A stretch of DNA of 24,889 bases from CAIYRG01 sp035632215 (GCA_035632215.1 DASQHF010000167.1:1-24889); one strand, 5' to 3'. Positions 5,861 to 14,950 are shown, counted from the stretch's first letter. Numbers and translations: made by a program. The notes: generated by a model from the sequence alone, not told the origin.

Positions 5861-7636
5861 ATGGCATTGGCCGGATCGAGCTTGAACCCAGCGGGCGAGC
5901 GCACAAAAGACAGGATATTCGACACCGCGATCGACGCGAAGAGCGAGGCCCTCAATCGCGTGGCGCTGGCGAGCGAAGTCTTAAGCGATCTCGGCACGCG
6001 CATGAGATCGAACAAGCTCTTGAAGAAGGCGCTCAAGGCGTGGAAGGAAGCTGACGCCGCACGCACTGCGAAATTCGCGCTCGATGCGACCAAAGCCGAC
6101 CCCGACAATCCGCAAGCCTATCATCTCCTCGCGATGGCGCTCGAAAAGCTGGGCCATGTACACAAGGCGCTGGTCACCTACGAGCACGCGTTGGCACTTG
6201 ATCCCGAGGACACCGACGTCCTCCTCAATCTCGGATTGACGGCCTGGAACCTAAAGCTCCTTGATGTCGCAGAACGCTTCTTCCGGATCTTTATCGAGAA
6301 GCGCCCCGATCACCCGGCCGGATACAACAATTTCGGGAGCGTCCTGCGCGACCGCGGCGATCTCGGCAGCGCGATCGAGACGCTTCGCGGCGCGATCTAC
6401 CGCATGCCGCACGAGCCGATGCTGTGGAACACGCTTGCTACGCTGTTGGCCGAGGAAGGCCGCGCCGAGGAGAGCCTCGTGTTCTACCAGGAGGCCGCTC
6501 GCTTGGATCCCAAATTCGCCCGCGTCTGGCACAATCTCGGCTACGCCTACGCGCATCTCGGGAGGCTGAAGGACGCGCGCGCGGCTTATGATTCCGCGCT
6601 AGAGCATGTCGATGGTGCCTATGAGCGGATCGAGACGCTGCACTCGCGCAGCATCTGCCTCATCGGCCTTGGCGAGATCGAAGAAGGCTTCAAGGCATAT
6701 GAAATCCGGCACGCGCCGGAATTCCGCGCTCATGTGCTGCATTACACCAAGGCGCCGCTCTGGCGCGGGGAGGACTTGAAAGGCAAGCGCGTCCTCGTGG
6801 TCGGCGAGCAGGGCTTAGGCGACGAGTTCATGTTCGCCAACATCATTCCCGATCTCGTCCGCGCGGTCGGCGATAAGGGCAAGCTCCAGATCGCCGTCGA
6901 TCCGAGACTCGTGTCGCTCTTCGAGCGCTCCTTCCCGTCCGCCGAAGTCGGCATTTACGATGACGGCAAGCTCGACCAGAAAGTCACGCGAATCTTCCAT
7001 TGGGCGCGAAAAGACGGCGACCCCGACTTCTATCTGCCCATGGGCACGCCGCTGCAATATTTCCGCAAGCGGCTCTCCGATTTCCCGCGCGAGGCTTATC
7101 TCAAGGCCGACGAAGGCAAGACCGCGGCGTTTCGCGAGCGCTTAAACGCGCTCGGGCCCGGTCCCTATGTCGGCATCTGCTGGCGCTCCATGGTCTTGGG
7201 CGCGCTCCGAGGCAAATATTTTTCCGCCATCGAAGCCTGGAAGCCAATCCTCTCTCTTCCCGGCGCGACATTCGTCAATCTCCAATACGGCGATGTCGCG
7301 GCCGAGCTCGACCTCGCTCGCGCAAAACTCTCGCTCTCGATCAACAGTTTCGACGACGTCGATCTCAAGAACGACATCGAGTCCGCGGTCGCACTCTCCG
7401 CCGCTTGCGATCTCGTGATTTCCGCACCGACCGCGGCCGCGGCACTTGCGGGCGCCGTCGGGACAGAGACCTGGTTCATCGTCGCGAGCCGCGTCTGGCC
7501 GCAGCTCGGAACCGATCATTATCCTTGGTATCGCAAGAGCCGCGTCTTTGCGCCGGAGAAATTCGCCGACTGGGCAAAGCTGATGCCGCGCGTACGCGGC
7601 GAGCTCGAAGCTTTCACGCGCTCCTACCGCACCTGA
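5861..7636 (+). CDS. flmG: TPR protein with C-terminal glycosyltransferase-like domain, probable flagellin glycosyltransferase (FlmG-like)
   Basis: 591-residue cytoplasmic protein. Residues ~55-280 form tandem tetratricopeptide repeats (for example YHLLAMALEKLGHVHKAL, VWHNLGYAYAHLGRLKDA). Residues ~295-585 form a GT-B-like domain with VGEQGLGDEFMF, a motif common in TPR-linked glycosyltransferases, then VGICWRS and a late SAPTAAAALAGAVG loop. Caulobacter FlmG has this same TPR-plus-GT design, lies next to flbT/flaF/flagellin genes and transfers pseudaminic acid to flagellin; the TPR part holds the flagellin. pseB and pseC in this window match that role. I prefer ATG 5861, which has GAGGGGAG upstream, over ATG 5810, which has none. 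The 3' end overlaps the convergent esterase gene by 13 bases. The gene name is inferred from architecture and context. Confidence 0.72.
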   Translation: MALAGSSLNPAGERTKDRIFDTAIDAKSEALNRVALASEVLSDLGTRMRSNKLLKKALKAWKEADAARTAKFALDATKADPDNPQAYHLLAMALEKLGHVHKALVTYEHALALDPEDTDVLLNLGLTAWNLKLLDVAERFFRIFIEKRPDHPAGYNNFGSVLRDRGDLGSAIETLRGAIYRMPHEPMLWNTLATLLAEEGRAEESLVFYQEAARLDPKFARVWHNLGYAYAHLGRLKDARAAYDSALEHVDGAYERIETLHSRSICLIGLGEIEEGFKAYEIRHAPEFRAHVLHYTKAPLWRGEDLKGKRVLVVGEQGLGDEFMFANIIPDLVRAVGDKGKLQIAVDPRLVSLFERSFPSAEVGIYDDGKLDQKVTRIFHWARKDGDPDFYLPMGTPLQYFRKRLSDFPREAYLKADEGKTAAFRERLNALGPGPYVGICWRSMVLGALRGKYFSAIEAWKPILSLPGATFVNLQYGDVAAELDLARAKLSLSINSFDDVDLKNDIESAVALSAACDLVISAPTAAAALAGAVGTETWFIVASRVWPQLGTDHYPWYRKSRVFAPEKFADWAKLMPRVRGELEAFTRSYRT

Positions 7637-8316
7637 AGCGGCGCCGTAACAGGGCCGGTGCGCGGCGCTCTGCCTGAGAACGCATCCATCAGGAAGCGTG
7701 CGGCAAGCGCCATTCCGGCGGCGTCGATGCCATGACCAAGCCCGTGCGATAGGTGCCACTGGACGGGCACGCCGGCCGCAGCGAGCGCATTGGCCGACAT
7801 GAACAGCGCTTGGGCTGGCACGACGGTATCGGCATCGCCATGCGTCAACAGCACCGGCGGCGGCTTGTCCAACCTGGGCATGTTCTCGGCGCCGACCAGC
7901 ATGCCGGAAAAACCGATGATCGCGGCCGGCGGCGGGTTGCGCCTTAAACCCACATAAAGCGCCATCATCGTTCCCTGGCTGAAGCCGACGAGCGCGAGCT
8001 TGTCGCCGGTGAGATTGAGGCGCTTAAGCTCCGCATCGAGAAACATATCCAGCTTCGGCGCTGCGGCTTGAGCGCCTTTGAGCGACTCGAAAGGATCGAT
8101 GCGCGATAATGGAAACCACTGATAGCCCATCGGAGCGCCTGCGCAGCGCTCGGGCGCATTCGGCGAAACGAAAGCGGCGCCGGGGAGCACCGGCTGCCAA
8201 TGAGGCGCCAAGGAAATGAGATCGTTGCCGTCGGAACCATAGCCGTGCAGAAGCACGACGAGCTGGCCCGCGGGCGAGCGCGAAGGCGGAAGCCGCGGTC
8301 CATCCAATGTGCTCAT
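7624..8316 (-). CDS. Alpha/beta-hydrolase, phospholipase/carboxylesterase family
   Basis: 230-residue cytoplasmic serine hydrolase of the Abhydrolase_2 group (acyl-protein thioesterase/YpfH relatives), which hydrolyse short acyl esters or thioesters. It has the oxyanion-hole region LLHGYGSDGND (~23-32) and the nucleophile S113 in GFSQG. The acid is in HGDADTVVP (D163 likely), and the base is H195 in GLGHG. No signal peptide. An AAGGAG six bases upstream supports ATG 8316. It is monocistronic, convergent with the FlmG-like gene (13-base overlap) and divergent from gluQ across 27 bases. Substrate unknown. Confidence 0.88.
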   Translation of the reverse strand: MSTLDGPRLPPSRSPAGQLVVLLHGYGSDGNDLISLAPHWQPVLPGAAFVSPNAPERCAGAPMGYQWFPLSRIDPFESLKGAQAAAPKLDMFLDAELKRLNLTGDKLALVGFSQGTMMALYVGLRRNPPPAAIIGFSGMLVGAENMPRLDKPPPVLLTHGDADTVVPAQALFMSANALAAAGVPVQWHLSHGLGHGIDAAGMALAARFLMDAFSGRAPRTGPVTAPLQVR

Positions 8317-8343
8317 GCCTGCTCCTTAGGCTAGATTCTCTCC

Positions 8344-9204
8344 ATGATTGTCACCCGCTTCGCGCCGAGTCCAACCGGATTTCTCCACCTTGGGCACGCC
8401 TTCGCGGCGCTCACCGCATTCGACACCGCGACAAATGCGGGTGGACGCTTTCTGCTGCGCATCGAAGACATCGACCGCGCACGATCGAGACCGGACTACG
8501 AGGACGCGATCAAAAGCGATCTTGCCTGGCTCGGCATCCGCTGGGAGGAACCGGTTCGCCGTCAGTCGGAACATTTCGCTGACTATGAGCTGGCCCTGAA
8601 GAAACTCGGGGCCCAAGGACTCCTGTATCCTTGCTTCTGTACGCGCAAAGAGATTGCCGACGAAATCGCGCGCGCCGCATCAGCGCCGCACGGACCCGAA
8701 GGCGCGCTATACCCCGGCCTCTGCCGAACGCTTTCGCTTGCCGAACGCGAGCAGCGCGTGCGCGAAGGCGCGCCTTACGCGTTGAGGCTGGACGTCGCGA
8801 AAGCGCGTGCGCTTCACAGCTCTCTCTTTTTCGAGGAGCGTGGGCGCGGCCCCGACGGTGAAACCGGCCGGCAGGCCGCGCGGCCGGAGCTCCTGGGCGA
8901 CATCGTGCTCGCGCGCAAAGAGATGCCGGCGAGCTATCATCTGGCGGTCGTGCTCGACGACGCGCTGCAAGGCGTCAACCTCGTGACCCGCGGGCAGGAC
9001 CTCTTTGCCGCGACCCACGTCCAGCGACTGCTGCAGGCCTTGCTAGGCCTCAAGCCCCCCGCCTATGCGCACCATCGGCTGATTCTGGACTCAAGCGGCA
9101 AGAAATTCTCCAAGCGCGACAAAGCGGCAACGCTGCACGACTGGCGCCAATCCGGGCGCAGCCCTTCGGAGCTTCGCGCCATGCTCGAGTTCGATGGGCA
9201 TTAA
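8344..9204 (+). CDS. gluQ: Glutamyl-Q tRNA(Asp) synthetase
   Basis: 286 residues. A truncated relative of glutamyl-tRNA synthetase that attaches glutamate to the queuosine base of tRNA(Asp), not to the acceptor end. The Rossmann catalytic domain is present: HLGH (15-18) is the HIGH motif and KFSKR (254-258) the KMSKS motif. Zinc-site cysteines are C97, C99 and C127. The protein stops after the catalytic core with no anticodon-binding domain, the feature separating GluQ-RS from GltX (normally over 450 residues). The loop LRIEDIDRARSRP is typical of the family. The start is the first ATG before FAPSPTGFLH; its Shine-Dalgarno is weak. Confidence 0.95.
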   Translation: MIVTRFAPSPTGFLHLGHAFAALTAFDTATNAGGRFLLRIEDIDRARSRPDYEDAIKSDLAWLGIRWEEPVRRQSEHFADYELALKKLGAQGLLYPCFCTRKEIADEIARAASAPHGPEGALYPGLCRTLSLAEREQRVREGAPYALRLDVAKARALHSSLFFEERGRGPDGETGRQAARPELLGDIVLARKEMPASYHLAVVLDDALQGVNLVTRGQDLFAATHVQRLLQALLGLKPPAYAHHRLILDSSGKKFSKRDKAATLHDWRQSGRSPSELRAMLEFDGH

Positions 9205-9303
9205 CCGAATAAGCGAGCTCGAACAGGATCGTTGCGGAAACGCCGGCTTTTGTCGCATAAGGATCGGCCGTTCAGCCCAATGGGCGCTCACAGGGAGGCA
9301 TTC

Positions 9304-9591
9304 GTGATTGCGAAAGGTCAGACTTACACCGGTATCACCATCTGCCTTGACGGCGGCACCTATACCGACTGCCGCTTTGAGCGCTGCACCATCATCATTT
9401 CCGGCGTCCTGCCGATCACGCTTGAAAATCCCCGCTTTGTCGACTGCCAGTGGAGCTTCATCGGCCCTGCCTCGACCACAGTGTCCTTCATGCAGGCCAT
9501 GTATCGCGCGGGCGCGAAGGAGCTCATCGAAGCGACCTGCAACAACATCATGGGCAAGGGGCCGCGGCCATCGGCGCTCGGCGCCCAATAA
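9304..9591 (+). CDS. Small Cys-rich conserved hypothetical protein (pentapeptide-like)
   Basis: 95-residue protein with no function I can name. The GTG at 9304 is chosen because AGGGAGG ends five bases before it; an upstream in-frame ATG at 9280 has no such site. The first half has alternating strands with Cys in pairs (CLDGGTYTDCRFERCTI, then PRFVDCQWSF), like one or two coils of a right-handed beta-helix. The second half (FMQAMYRAGAKELIEATCNNIMG) looks helical. No signal peptide or membrane segment. It sits between gluQ and the DUF885 gene on the same strand, about 100 bases from gluQ. A cytoplasmic small structural or binding protein is the most that can be said. Confidence 0.65.
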   Translation: MIAKGQTYTGITICLDGGTYTDCRFERCTIIISGVLPITLENPRFVDCQWSFIGPASTTVSFMQAMYRAGAKELIEATCNNIMGKGPRPSALGAQ

Positions 9592-9666
9592 GCCAGCGAG
9601 GCGCGCGTCTCTCGGGGCCACGGCAGGCCGGCTCGCCTTTCGATAACGAAGAATTCACCCGCGCGC

Positions 9667-11511
9667 ATGGCGCGCGCCGCGGTTCTCATGCATCCTGAAG
9701 TCATGCGCTCGGGTGCTCAGAGATGCGGTGGCACGGCTTTGCGGAGGCTCTCACTCGCGGTCGGCGTGGCCGCCGTCTTCGCCGTCGGACCGGCAAGCAG
9801 CGATGTCGGCTCCGATTTGAACGGATTGATCGGCGGCTATGTCGCGGCCGAGCAACGTTTGCGTCCGACGACCGATGCGCGCGTCGGCCAGAATCTGCAG
9901 CGCTATGACGAGAATGCGACGGCGGCCTACATGGCGGACCGCCGCAAACTGAACGAGGGCACACGGACGCGCCTCCTTGCGCTCGATCGCGAGATGCTGA
10001 AGCCCCAGGATCAGATCACCTACGACATCTTCCGCTGGGAGCTCGACGACGAAGCCGATGAGCTCGCACCGGGCGTGGCGGAGCGGTTCCAGCTACTCCC
10101 CTTGAACCAGTTCGATGGACTGCAGATCACTTTCCCGCGCGAGATGCAGTGGCGCCCGGGCGGCGGTTACACACGGTCGCAGGATTACGACGGCGCCATC
10201 CGCCGCATGCTGGATTTCACCCGCCGCGTCGACCGCGCGATCGCGAACATGCGCGAAGGAATCCGGGAAGGCGTGGTCCAGCCGCGCGCGATCGTGGAAA
10301 CCATGATCGCGCAGACGGAGATGTTCGCCGATCCCGACGTCGACAAAAGCCTGTTCTTCGAGCCGGCAAAGCACATCCCGGCGGCTATCTCAGGAACGGA
10401 GCGCTCGCGGATCATTGCAGCTTACCGCGAGGCCGTGGCAGGCGAAGTGATTCCCGCCTATCGCACGCTCGCGGATTTCTTGAAAGACGAATACCTGCCC
10501 AAAGCGCGCGCCTCGATCGGGCTTTCGGCGATGCCGGGCGGCAAGGAGATGTATCTCCATCTCGTCAAGAGTGAGACGACGGAAAATCTCAAGCCCGAAG
10601 AAATCCACGCGCTCGGTCTATCCGAACTCACCCGCATCGAACGCGAAATGGAGGAAGCGAAAGTCGCGGCTCATTTCCCCGGGACGCTTGCCCAGTTCCG
10701 GGACTTTTTGCGCTCCGACGCGCGGTTCAAGTTCAAGGACGAGGCGGCGATGACGACGGAATTCAACCGCGTCAAGACCGCGGTCGAGAGCCATCTTTCG
10801 GACGTGTTCAGCAGTCGGCCCCAGGCCGGACTCGTCTTCCGCTTCTACGAATCCTATCTCGCGCCGAACAAGCCCGCGGCCGAATACACGCCCGGATCCC
10901 AAGACGGGAAGCGTCCCGGCACCGTGTATTTGAACAGCTCGGATCTGCCCTCGCGTCCGACCTACACCAGCGAGGCCTTGGAGATGCACGAGGGCATTCC
11001 CGGCCATCACTTGCAGATCGATTTCGCGCGCTCGAACCGCGTGCTCTCGCGCTTCCGGCGCTTCGAGTCGCCGACCGCCTATGTCGAGGGCTGGGGGCTT
11101 TATGCCGAAACGCTCGGGCCCGAGCTCGGCCTCTACAGCGATCCGTATCAGAAGTTCGGCGCGCTCACTTTCGATGCTTGGCGCGCGAGCCGGCTTGTCG
11201 TGGATACGGGAATCCACTGGCTCGGCTGGAGCCGCGAACAGTCGGTGGATTTCCTTCTCTCCCACACGACGCTTTCGCGCGCTGAAAGTGAGGAGGAAGT
11301 CGACCGCTATATCGCCATCCCGGCACAGGCCTTGGGCTATAAGATCGGGGAGAAAGAAATCTTGAATTTGCGCGACGAGGCGAAGGCCACTTTAGGCGAC
11401 AAGTTCGACCTCAAGCGATTTCACGACGCGATCCTCCGCGATGGGGCCATGCCGCTCGCCATTCTGCGCGCCAAAGTCGAGCGCTGGATCGAGGGCCAGA
11501 AGGAAAGTTAG
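9667..11511 (+). CDS. DUF885 family exported metallopeptidase-like protein
   Basis: 614 residues. The N-terminus contains a hydrophobic signal segment (RRLSLAVGVAAVFAVGPASS), so export to the periplasm is likely. A shorter start at ATG 9703 would give a more normal signal peptide; neither start has a clear ribosome site. The rest is the large helical DUF885 domain. The metal site is H441-E442-G-I-P-G-H447-H448 (HExxxGHH form), followed by EGWGLYAE, where E474 would be the third ligand. DUF885 proteins are predicted zinc peptidases or carboxypeptidases, but the substrate here is unknown. It stands alone, 24 bases before hisE. Confidence 0.9.
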   Translation: MARAAVLMHPEVMRSGAQRCGGTALRRLSLAVGVAAVFAVGPASSDVGSDLNGLIGGYVAAEQRLRPTTDARVGQNLQRYDENATAAYMADRRKLNEGTRTRLLALDREMLKPQDQITYDIFRWELDDEADELAPGVAERFQLLPLNQFDGLQITFPREMQWRPGGGYTRSQDYDGAIRRMLDFTRRVDRAIANMREGIREGVVQPRAIVETMIAQTEMFADPDVDKSLFFEPAKHIPAAISGTERSRIIAAYREAVAGEVIPAYRTLADFLKDEYLPKARASIGLSAMPGGKEMYLHLVKSETTENLKPEEIHALGLSELTRIEREMEEAKVAAHFPGTLAQFRDFLRSDARFKFKDEAAMTTEFNRVKTAVESHLSDVFSSRPQAGLVFRFYESYLAPNKPAAEYTPGSQDGKRPGTVYLNSSDLPSRPTYTSEALEMHEGIPGHHLQIDFARSNRVLSRFRRFESPTAYVEGWGLYAETLGPELGLYSDPYQKFGALTFDAWRASRLVVDTGIHWLGWSREQSVDFLLSHTTLSRAESEEEVDRYIAIPAQALGYKIGEKEILNLRDEAKATLGDKFDLKRFHDAILRDGAMPLAILRAKVERWIEGQKES

Positions 11512-11535
11512 GGGCGAAGGTGCTACGTTCGGCCC

Positions 11536-11856
11536 ATGACGACTCACCCGATTGACCGCCTGTTTGAGCTCATTGCATCCCGCAAAGGCGCCGATCCCTC
11601 GACGTCCTACACCGCGAAACTGTTTGAACAAGGCCGGCTCAAATGCGCCAAGAAGCTTGGCGAAGAGGCCGTGGAAACCTCTCTCGCCGCAGTGGCGGAG
11701 GACAAGGTTGCGCTCGTCGGCGAGTCCGCAGACCTCCTGTACCACCTGCTCGTGCTCTGGGCCGTCTGTGGGGTGGCCCCGGCAGACGTCTACGCGGCGC
11801 TCGAGACACGACAAGGCCGGTCGGGCCTTGAGGAAAAGGCCTCGCGTAAACCCTGA
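11536..11856 (+). CDS. hisE: Phosphoribosyl-ATP pyrophosphohydrolase
   Basis: 106-residue cytoplasmic enzyme hydrolysing phosphoribosyl-ATP to phosphoribosyl-AMP and pyrophosphate, step two of histidine synthesis. It is an all-alpha NTP-pyrophosphatase fold: KKLGEEAVETSLAA carries the metal-binding glutamates and ESADLLYHLLVLW the second acidic motif. Length fits a stand-alone HisE without a HisI domain. Other his genes, usually adjacent in alphaproteobacteria, are absent. It begins 24 bases after the DUF885 gene and ends 16 bases before the convergent XRE gene. Confidence 0.94.
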   Translation: MTTHPIDRLFELIASRKGADPSTSYTAKLFEQGRLKCAKKLGEEAVETSLAAVAEDKVALVGESADLLYHLLVLWAVCGVAPADVYAALETRQGRSGLEEKASRKP

Positions 11857-11872
11857 GCCGCTCCTTTAGGAC

Positions 11873-12295
11873 TCAGTTCCCGTTGACGTTCCCGCTTCCC
11901 TCCTCGTCCGCAAGCGAGCGGACAAGGTCGAGAATCCGGCGTCGCACCTTGACGTCCTTGATGCGCATGAACGCGAGGCTGAGCTGGAGACCTTCGCCGC
12001 TGGAGAGGAACTCCATCACCGGTGGTGGTTCCTCGCCCTCGGCGAAACCGGTCGAAGCCGTCTTCCCGTCGACGTCTTCGTAGAAGAAGCTCACGGGAAC
12101 GCCGAGAATTCCGGCGACTTCGAAAAGACGACCTGCTCCGATGCGGTTAATGCCCTTCTCGTATTTTTGGACCTGCTGGAACGTCAGGCCTAGCATTTCC
12201 CCCAAGCGCTCTTGACTCATTCCGATCAACATGCGTCGCAGCCGGACCCGATGGCCGACATGCGCGTCGACCGGGTTAGCCTGTTTCTTTGGCAC
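11873..12295 (-). CDS. XRE-family transcriptional regulator
   Basis: 140-residue DNA-binding protein. The helix-turn-helix spans residues ~15-70: HVGHRVRLRRMLIGMSQERL, then GLTFQQVQKYEKGINRIGAG and GVPVSFFYED. This is the form found widely in alphaproteobacteria next to lnt and metK. The C-terminal part (to 140) is an uncharacterised acidic tail ending in RRRILDLVRSLADEEG. It starts with GTG at 12295. It lies downstream of the lnt end on the same strand, separated by 73 bases, and could be read through from the long operon. Its target genes cannot be told. Confidence 0.9.
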   Translation of the reverse strand: MPKKQANPVDAHVGHRVRLRRMLIGMSQERLGEMLGLTFQQVQKYEKGINRIGAGRLFEVAGILGVPVSFFYEDVDGKTASTGFAEGEEPPPVMEFLSSGEGLQLSLAFMRIKDVKVRRRILDLVRSLADEEGSGNVNGN

Positions 12296-12368
12296 TGCCC
12301 GTCACACCTTTCTTCAGTCACATGGAAATTATGAATGGCGCGAAGAAAAGCCTTCGCCAGCTAAGCCG

Positions 12369-13979
12369 TCAAGTCTCCGTAGCTTTCATGGGCCACAGCG
12401 CGGCGCCAGCCAAAACCAGGAATAAGGCAAGCGTTATGGCGCTGCCATATCGGGCGTAGGGCGTGATGGGGAGGGCGGCCGGCAAGTCCGCATCCAGCAC
12501 GCCCCTCAACCCTAGGTCGAGCCGCGCCCGCACCCTGCCATTGCCGTCGATCACCGCCGAGATGCCGCTGTTCGCGGCTCGCGCAATCGGCAGCCCCTCC
12601 TCGATCGCCCGGACCCGGGCAATCAAAAAGTGCTGCATTGGGCCCGAATTCGGCCCAAACCACGAGTCATCGGTCATGTTCACCAGCCATTGCGGCCGCG
12701 GACTGCCCGTCACGGCTTGGGGGAAGATGACCTCGTAGCAGATCAGCGGACCGACGGCGGGAGCGTCGGGGACGTCGAAAGTTTGTGGTCCAGGACCTGA
12801 CGAGAAGCCGGTATTGGCGGCTATTTCGGTAAGCCCGATGGCCCGCAAACGTTCTTCAAACGGCAGGTATTCTCCAAACGGGACCAAGTGAAACTTGTCG
12901 GAAGTTGCTAACAACTTTCCGTGAGGGCCAAAAATCCGGAAGGAATTAAAGTAGTGCCGGACACGGCTCCCTGGCTCTCCGACATCCTCGATGCGAACGT
13001 CCCCAGTCAGGATTACGCGTGAGTCGCCCGTGACTTTGGCGATTTGATCGAGCGCCTCTTGCGACGTCTGCAAGGGAAAGGGCGGTGCGGCCTCCGGCCA
13101 AATGATGTGTGTCGGCTGGGTGGCGGCCGGCGCATTGGAGAGATCGATCAAGCGCTGCCAGTTCCGCTCGCGAAGAGCCGCCGCATATTTTTCCGGTTGT
13201 GGCGTGTCAGGCTGGACGATACGCAAGCGTACGCCTGCAACCGTTGTATCTCCGGCGGTGTAAAGCCGCGCCGCTCCATCCACCCAGAGTGCGACGAAAA
13301 AGAGCGCCAGCACGCCCGGCAACCAGCGCGAGCGCGCATCCTTCGTATCGGGTGCTAGCCCCGCGAGCGAGGCGCCCAAGAGGATGGTGAGGATCGAAAG
13401 CCCGTACGCTCCGAAAACGGAGGCGCTCTGCAAGAGGGCCGTCGAGACACCCCAGCCATAGGCGGGAAGGTTCCATGGGAACCCCGTCAGAATGTGCCCG
13501 CGCAGCCATTCGACGAAGCTGAAGGCAAAGGCGAACACGAAGATGCGCTGCACCCCCGGTCCCCATTTCAGCATGCAGAGGAGAGCCGCCGCCGCGAAAA
13601 AGATCGCAAACCCGGAGGGCAGAAGCACGGCAACGAAGGGAAGCTCCCAGGCGTGCTCTTGCGCATCGACGAGAAAGGCGTAGCCGATCCAGTAGAGACC
13701 GACGAGGAAGAAACCGAAGCCATAGGCCCAACCGATGGCGGCCGCGCGCCGGAAGCGATCGGGGCTCATCGCCGCGCCGTCGAACAGGAGCACCACGCCG
13801 GTATAGCTCAAGAGCAAGAGCGGAAACGCCTCGAACGGCTCGAAGGCAAGCGCGCCCGTGGCCCCCAATCCAAATGCGATCGCGAGCCTCCTCAACCCTC
13901 GCGCGCGCACGAGCCCCATAGCGACGGAGTCGAGGAGCGCAAGCAGACGTTCGAGCATTGCGCGAGGGCGTTGGCTCAA
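12369..13979 (-). CDS. lnt: Apolipoprotein N-acyltransferase
   Basis: 536-residue inner-membrane enzyme that N-acylates the lipid-modified N-terminal Cys of lipoproteins, the last step of lipoprotein maturation. About six hydrophobic segments fill residues 30-235, and a last one lies at 512-530. The periplasmic nitrilase domain lies between, with the full catalytic triad: E296 (IIWPEAAPPF), K362 (DKFHLVPFGEYLPFE) and C414 (PLICYEVIF). It overlaps corC by four bases (ATGA), as in many proteobacteria. It is the last gene of the long minus-strand operon apart from the XRE gene. Confidence 0.97.
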   Translation of the reverse strand: MSQRPRAMLERLLALLDSVAMGLVRARGLRRLAIAFGLGATGALAFEPFEAFPLLLLSYTGVVLLFDGAAMSPDRFRRAAAIGWAYGFGFFLVGLYWIGYAFLVDAQEHAWELPFVAVLLPSGFAIFFAAAALLCMLKWGPGVQRIFVFAFAFSFVEWLRGHILTGFPWNLPAYGWGVSTALLQSASVFGAYGLSILTILLGASLAGLAPDTKDARSRWLPGVLALFFVALWVDGAARLYTAGDTTVAGVRLRIVQPDTPQPEKYAAALRERNWQRLIDLSNAPAATQPTHIIWPEAAPPFPLQTSQEALDQIAKVTGDSRVILTGDVRIEDVGEPGSRVRHYFNSFRIFGPHGKLLATSDKFHLVPFGEYLPFEERLRAIGLTEIAANTGFSSGPGPQTFDVPDAPAVGPLICYEVIFPQAVTGSPRPQWLVNMTDDSWFGPNSGPMQHFLIARVRAIEEGLPIARAANSGISAVIDGNGRVRARLDLGLRGVLDADLPAALPITPYARYGSAITLALFLVLAGAALWPMKATET

Positions 13980-14950
13980 GGTGCTGCCGTGGCGGGGATA
14001 GGAGAACGCGAACGGATGCGCAGCCGTTTCACGCGTCTGGGATCAGCTTCCAAAACTTCGATTTCGACGCCGCTAACCGTAACGATCTCGCCGCGCGCGG
14101 GCACGCGACCCAAGGCCGCCACGACGAGGCCGCCTAGCGTGTTCACCTCTTCATCGGATTCCGCCGCCGCGAGATCCAATCCTGTGCGGTCGTTGAACTC
14201 CTCCAGACTCGTTCGCGCATCCGCGTCATAGCCGCCGTCGGCGCGCGCCGCGATGAGCGGCTTCTCCTCGACGTCGTGTTCGTCGTCGATCTCGCCGACG
14301 ATGACCTCGACCAAGTCCTCGATCGAGACAAGACCGTCCGTGCCGCCATATTCGTCAACCACAAGCGCCAAGTGCTTGTGCGTCGCCTGCATCTTCAGCA
14401 GCAGATCGAGTGCGGGCATCGCGCCCGGCACGAACAGCACGTCGCGCTTCATTTTCGTGATCGACATATGAGGCCATCGGAGCTGTCCGTCCGCGCCCAC
14501 CTCCGCTGCCGCGAGCACATCCTTGATGTGGATCATCCCTAAGGGATCGTCGAGAGTCTCGCGATAGATGGGCAAACGCGAATGCTGCGCTTCGCGGAAA
14601 AGCGCAATCAGCTCGGGAAGCGAAGTCTCGGCCTCGACCGCGACGATGTCGGCGCGCGGCACCATGACGTCCGATACCGCGAGCTCGCCGAACTTCAAGA
14701 GATTGGCGAGCATCAGCCGCTCTTGCGAGCTCAGCTCTTTGGCCTCGCGTTCGCTTTCCTCGATCACCTCCTCCAGACTCTCGGTGATAGCGGAATCGCG
14801 ACGCAAACCCTTCACCGCCTGAGCGAGCCGCGCGGCAAGCTCGCTCAACAGCGGCCGCGGGGCGGGCTCGGCGCCCACCCGTTCGTCTGCAGTCTCAATG
14901 CCGGTGGAAATGGCGGAGACCCGCCTCGTATCAGAATCAGAGGTCGACAT
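13976..14950 (-). CDS. corC: CorC/HlyC-type CBS-domain protein
   Basis: 324-residue soluble protein with two CBS domains (~95-150 starting VSDVMVPRADIVAVE; ~165-220 containing LALVVDEYGGTDGLVSIEDL) and a C-terminal CorC_HlyC transporter-associated domain (~235-315). Members are linked to Mg/Co efflux or membrane homeostasis; the old name hemolysin is not meaningful. There is no DUF21 membrane part, so it is the short CorC type. The N-terminal ~35 residues are an unconserved acidic tail. It starts 9 bases after ybeY and overlaps lnt by four bases, the usual ybeY-corC-lnt order. Confidence 0.93.
   Translation of the reverse strand: MSTSDSDTRRVSAISTGIETADERVGAEPAPRPLLSELAARLAQAVKGLRRDSAITESLEEVIEESEREAKELSSQERLMLANLLKFGELAVSDVMVPRADIVAVEAETSLPELIALFREAQHSRLPIYRETLDDPLGMIHIKDVLAAAEVGADGQLRWPHMSITKMKRDVLFVPGAMPALDLLLKMQATHKHLALVVDEYGGTDGLVSIEDLVEVIVGEIDDEHDVEEKPLIAARADGGYDADARTSLEEFNDRTGLDLAAAESDEEVNTLGGLVVAALGRVPARGEIVTVSGVEIEVLEADPRRVKRLRIRSRSPIPATAAP

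Noticed and set aside
12296..12368. GCGAAG...CTTCGC hairpin between lnt and the XRE gene as a terminator
   Set aside because: The stem is only about 6 bp and no T-tract follows on the minus strand.
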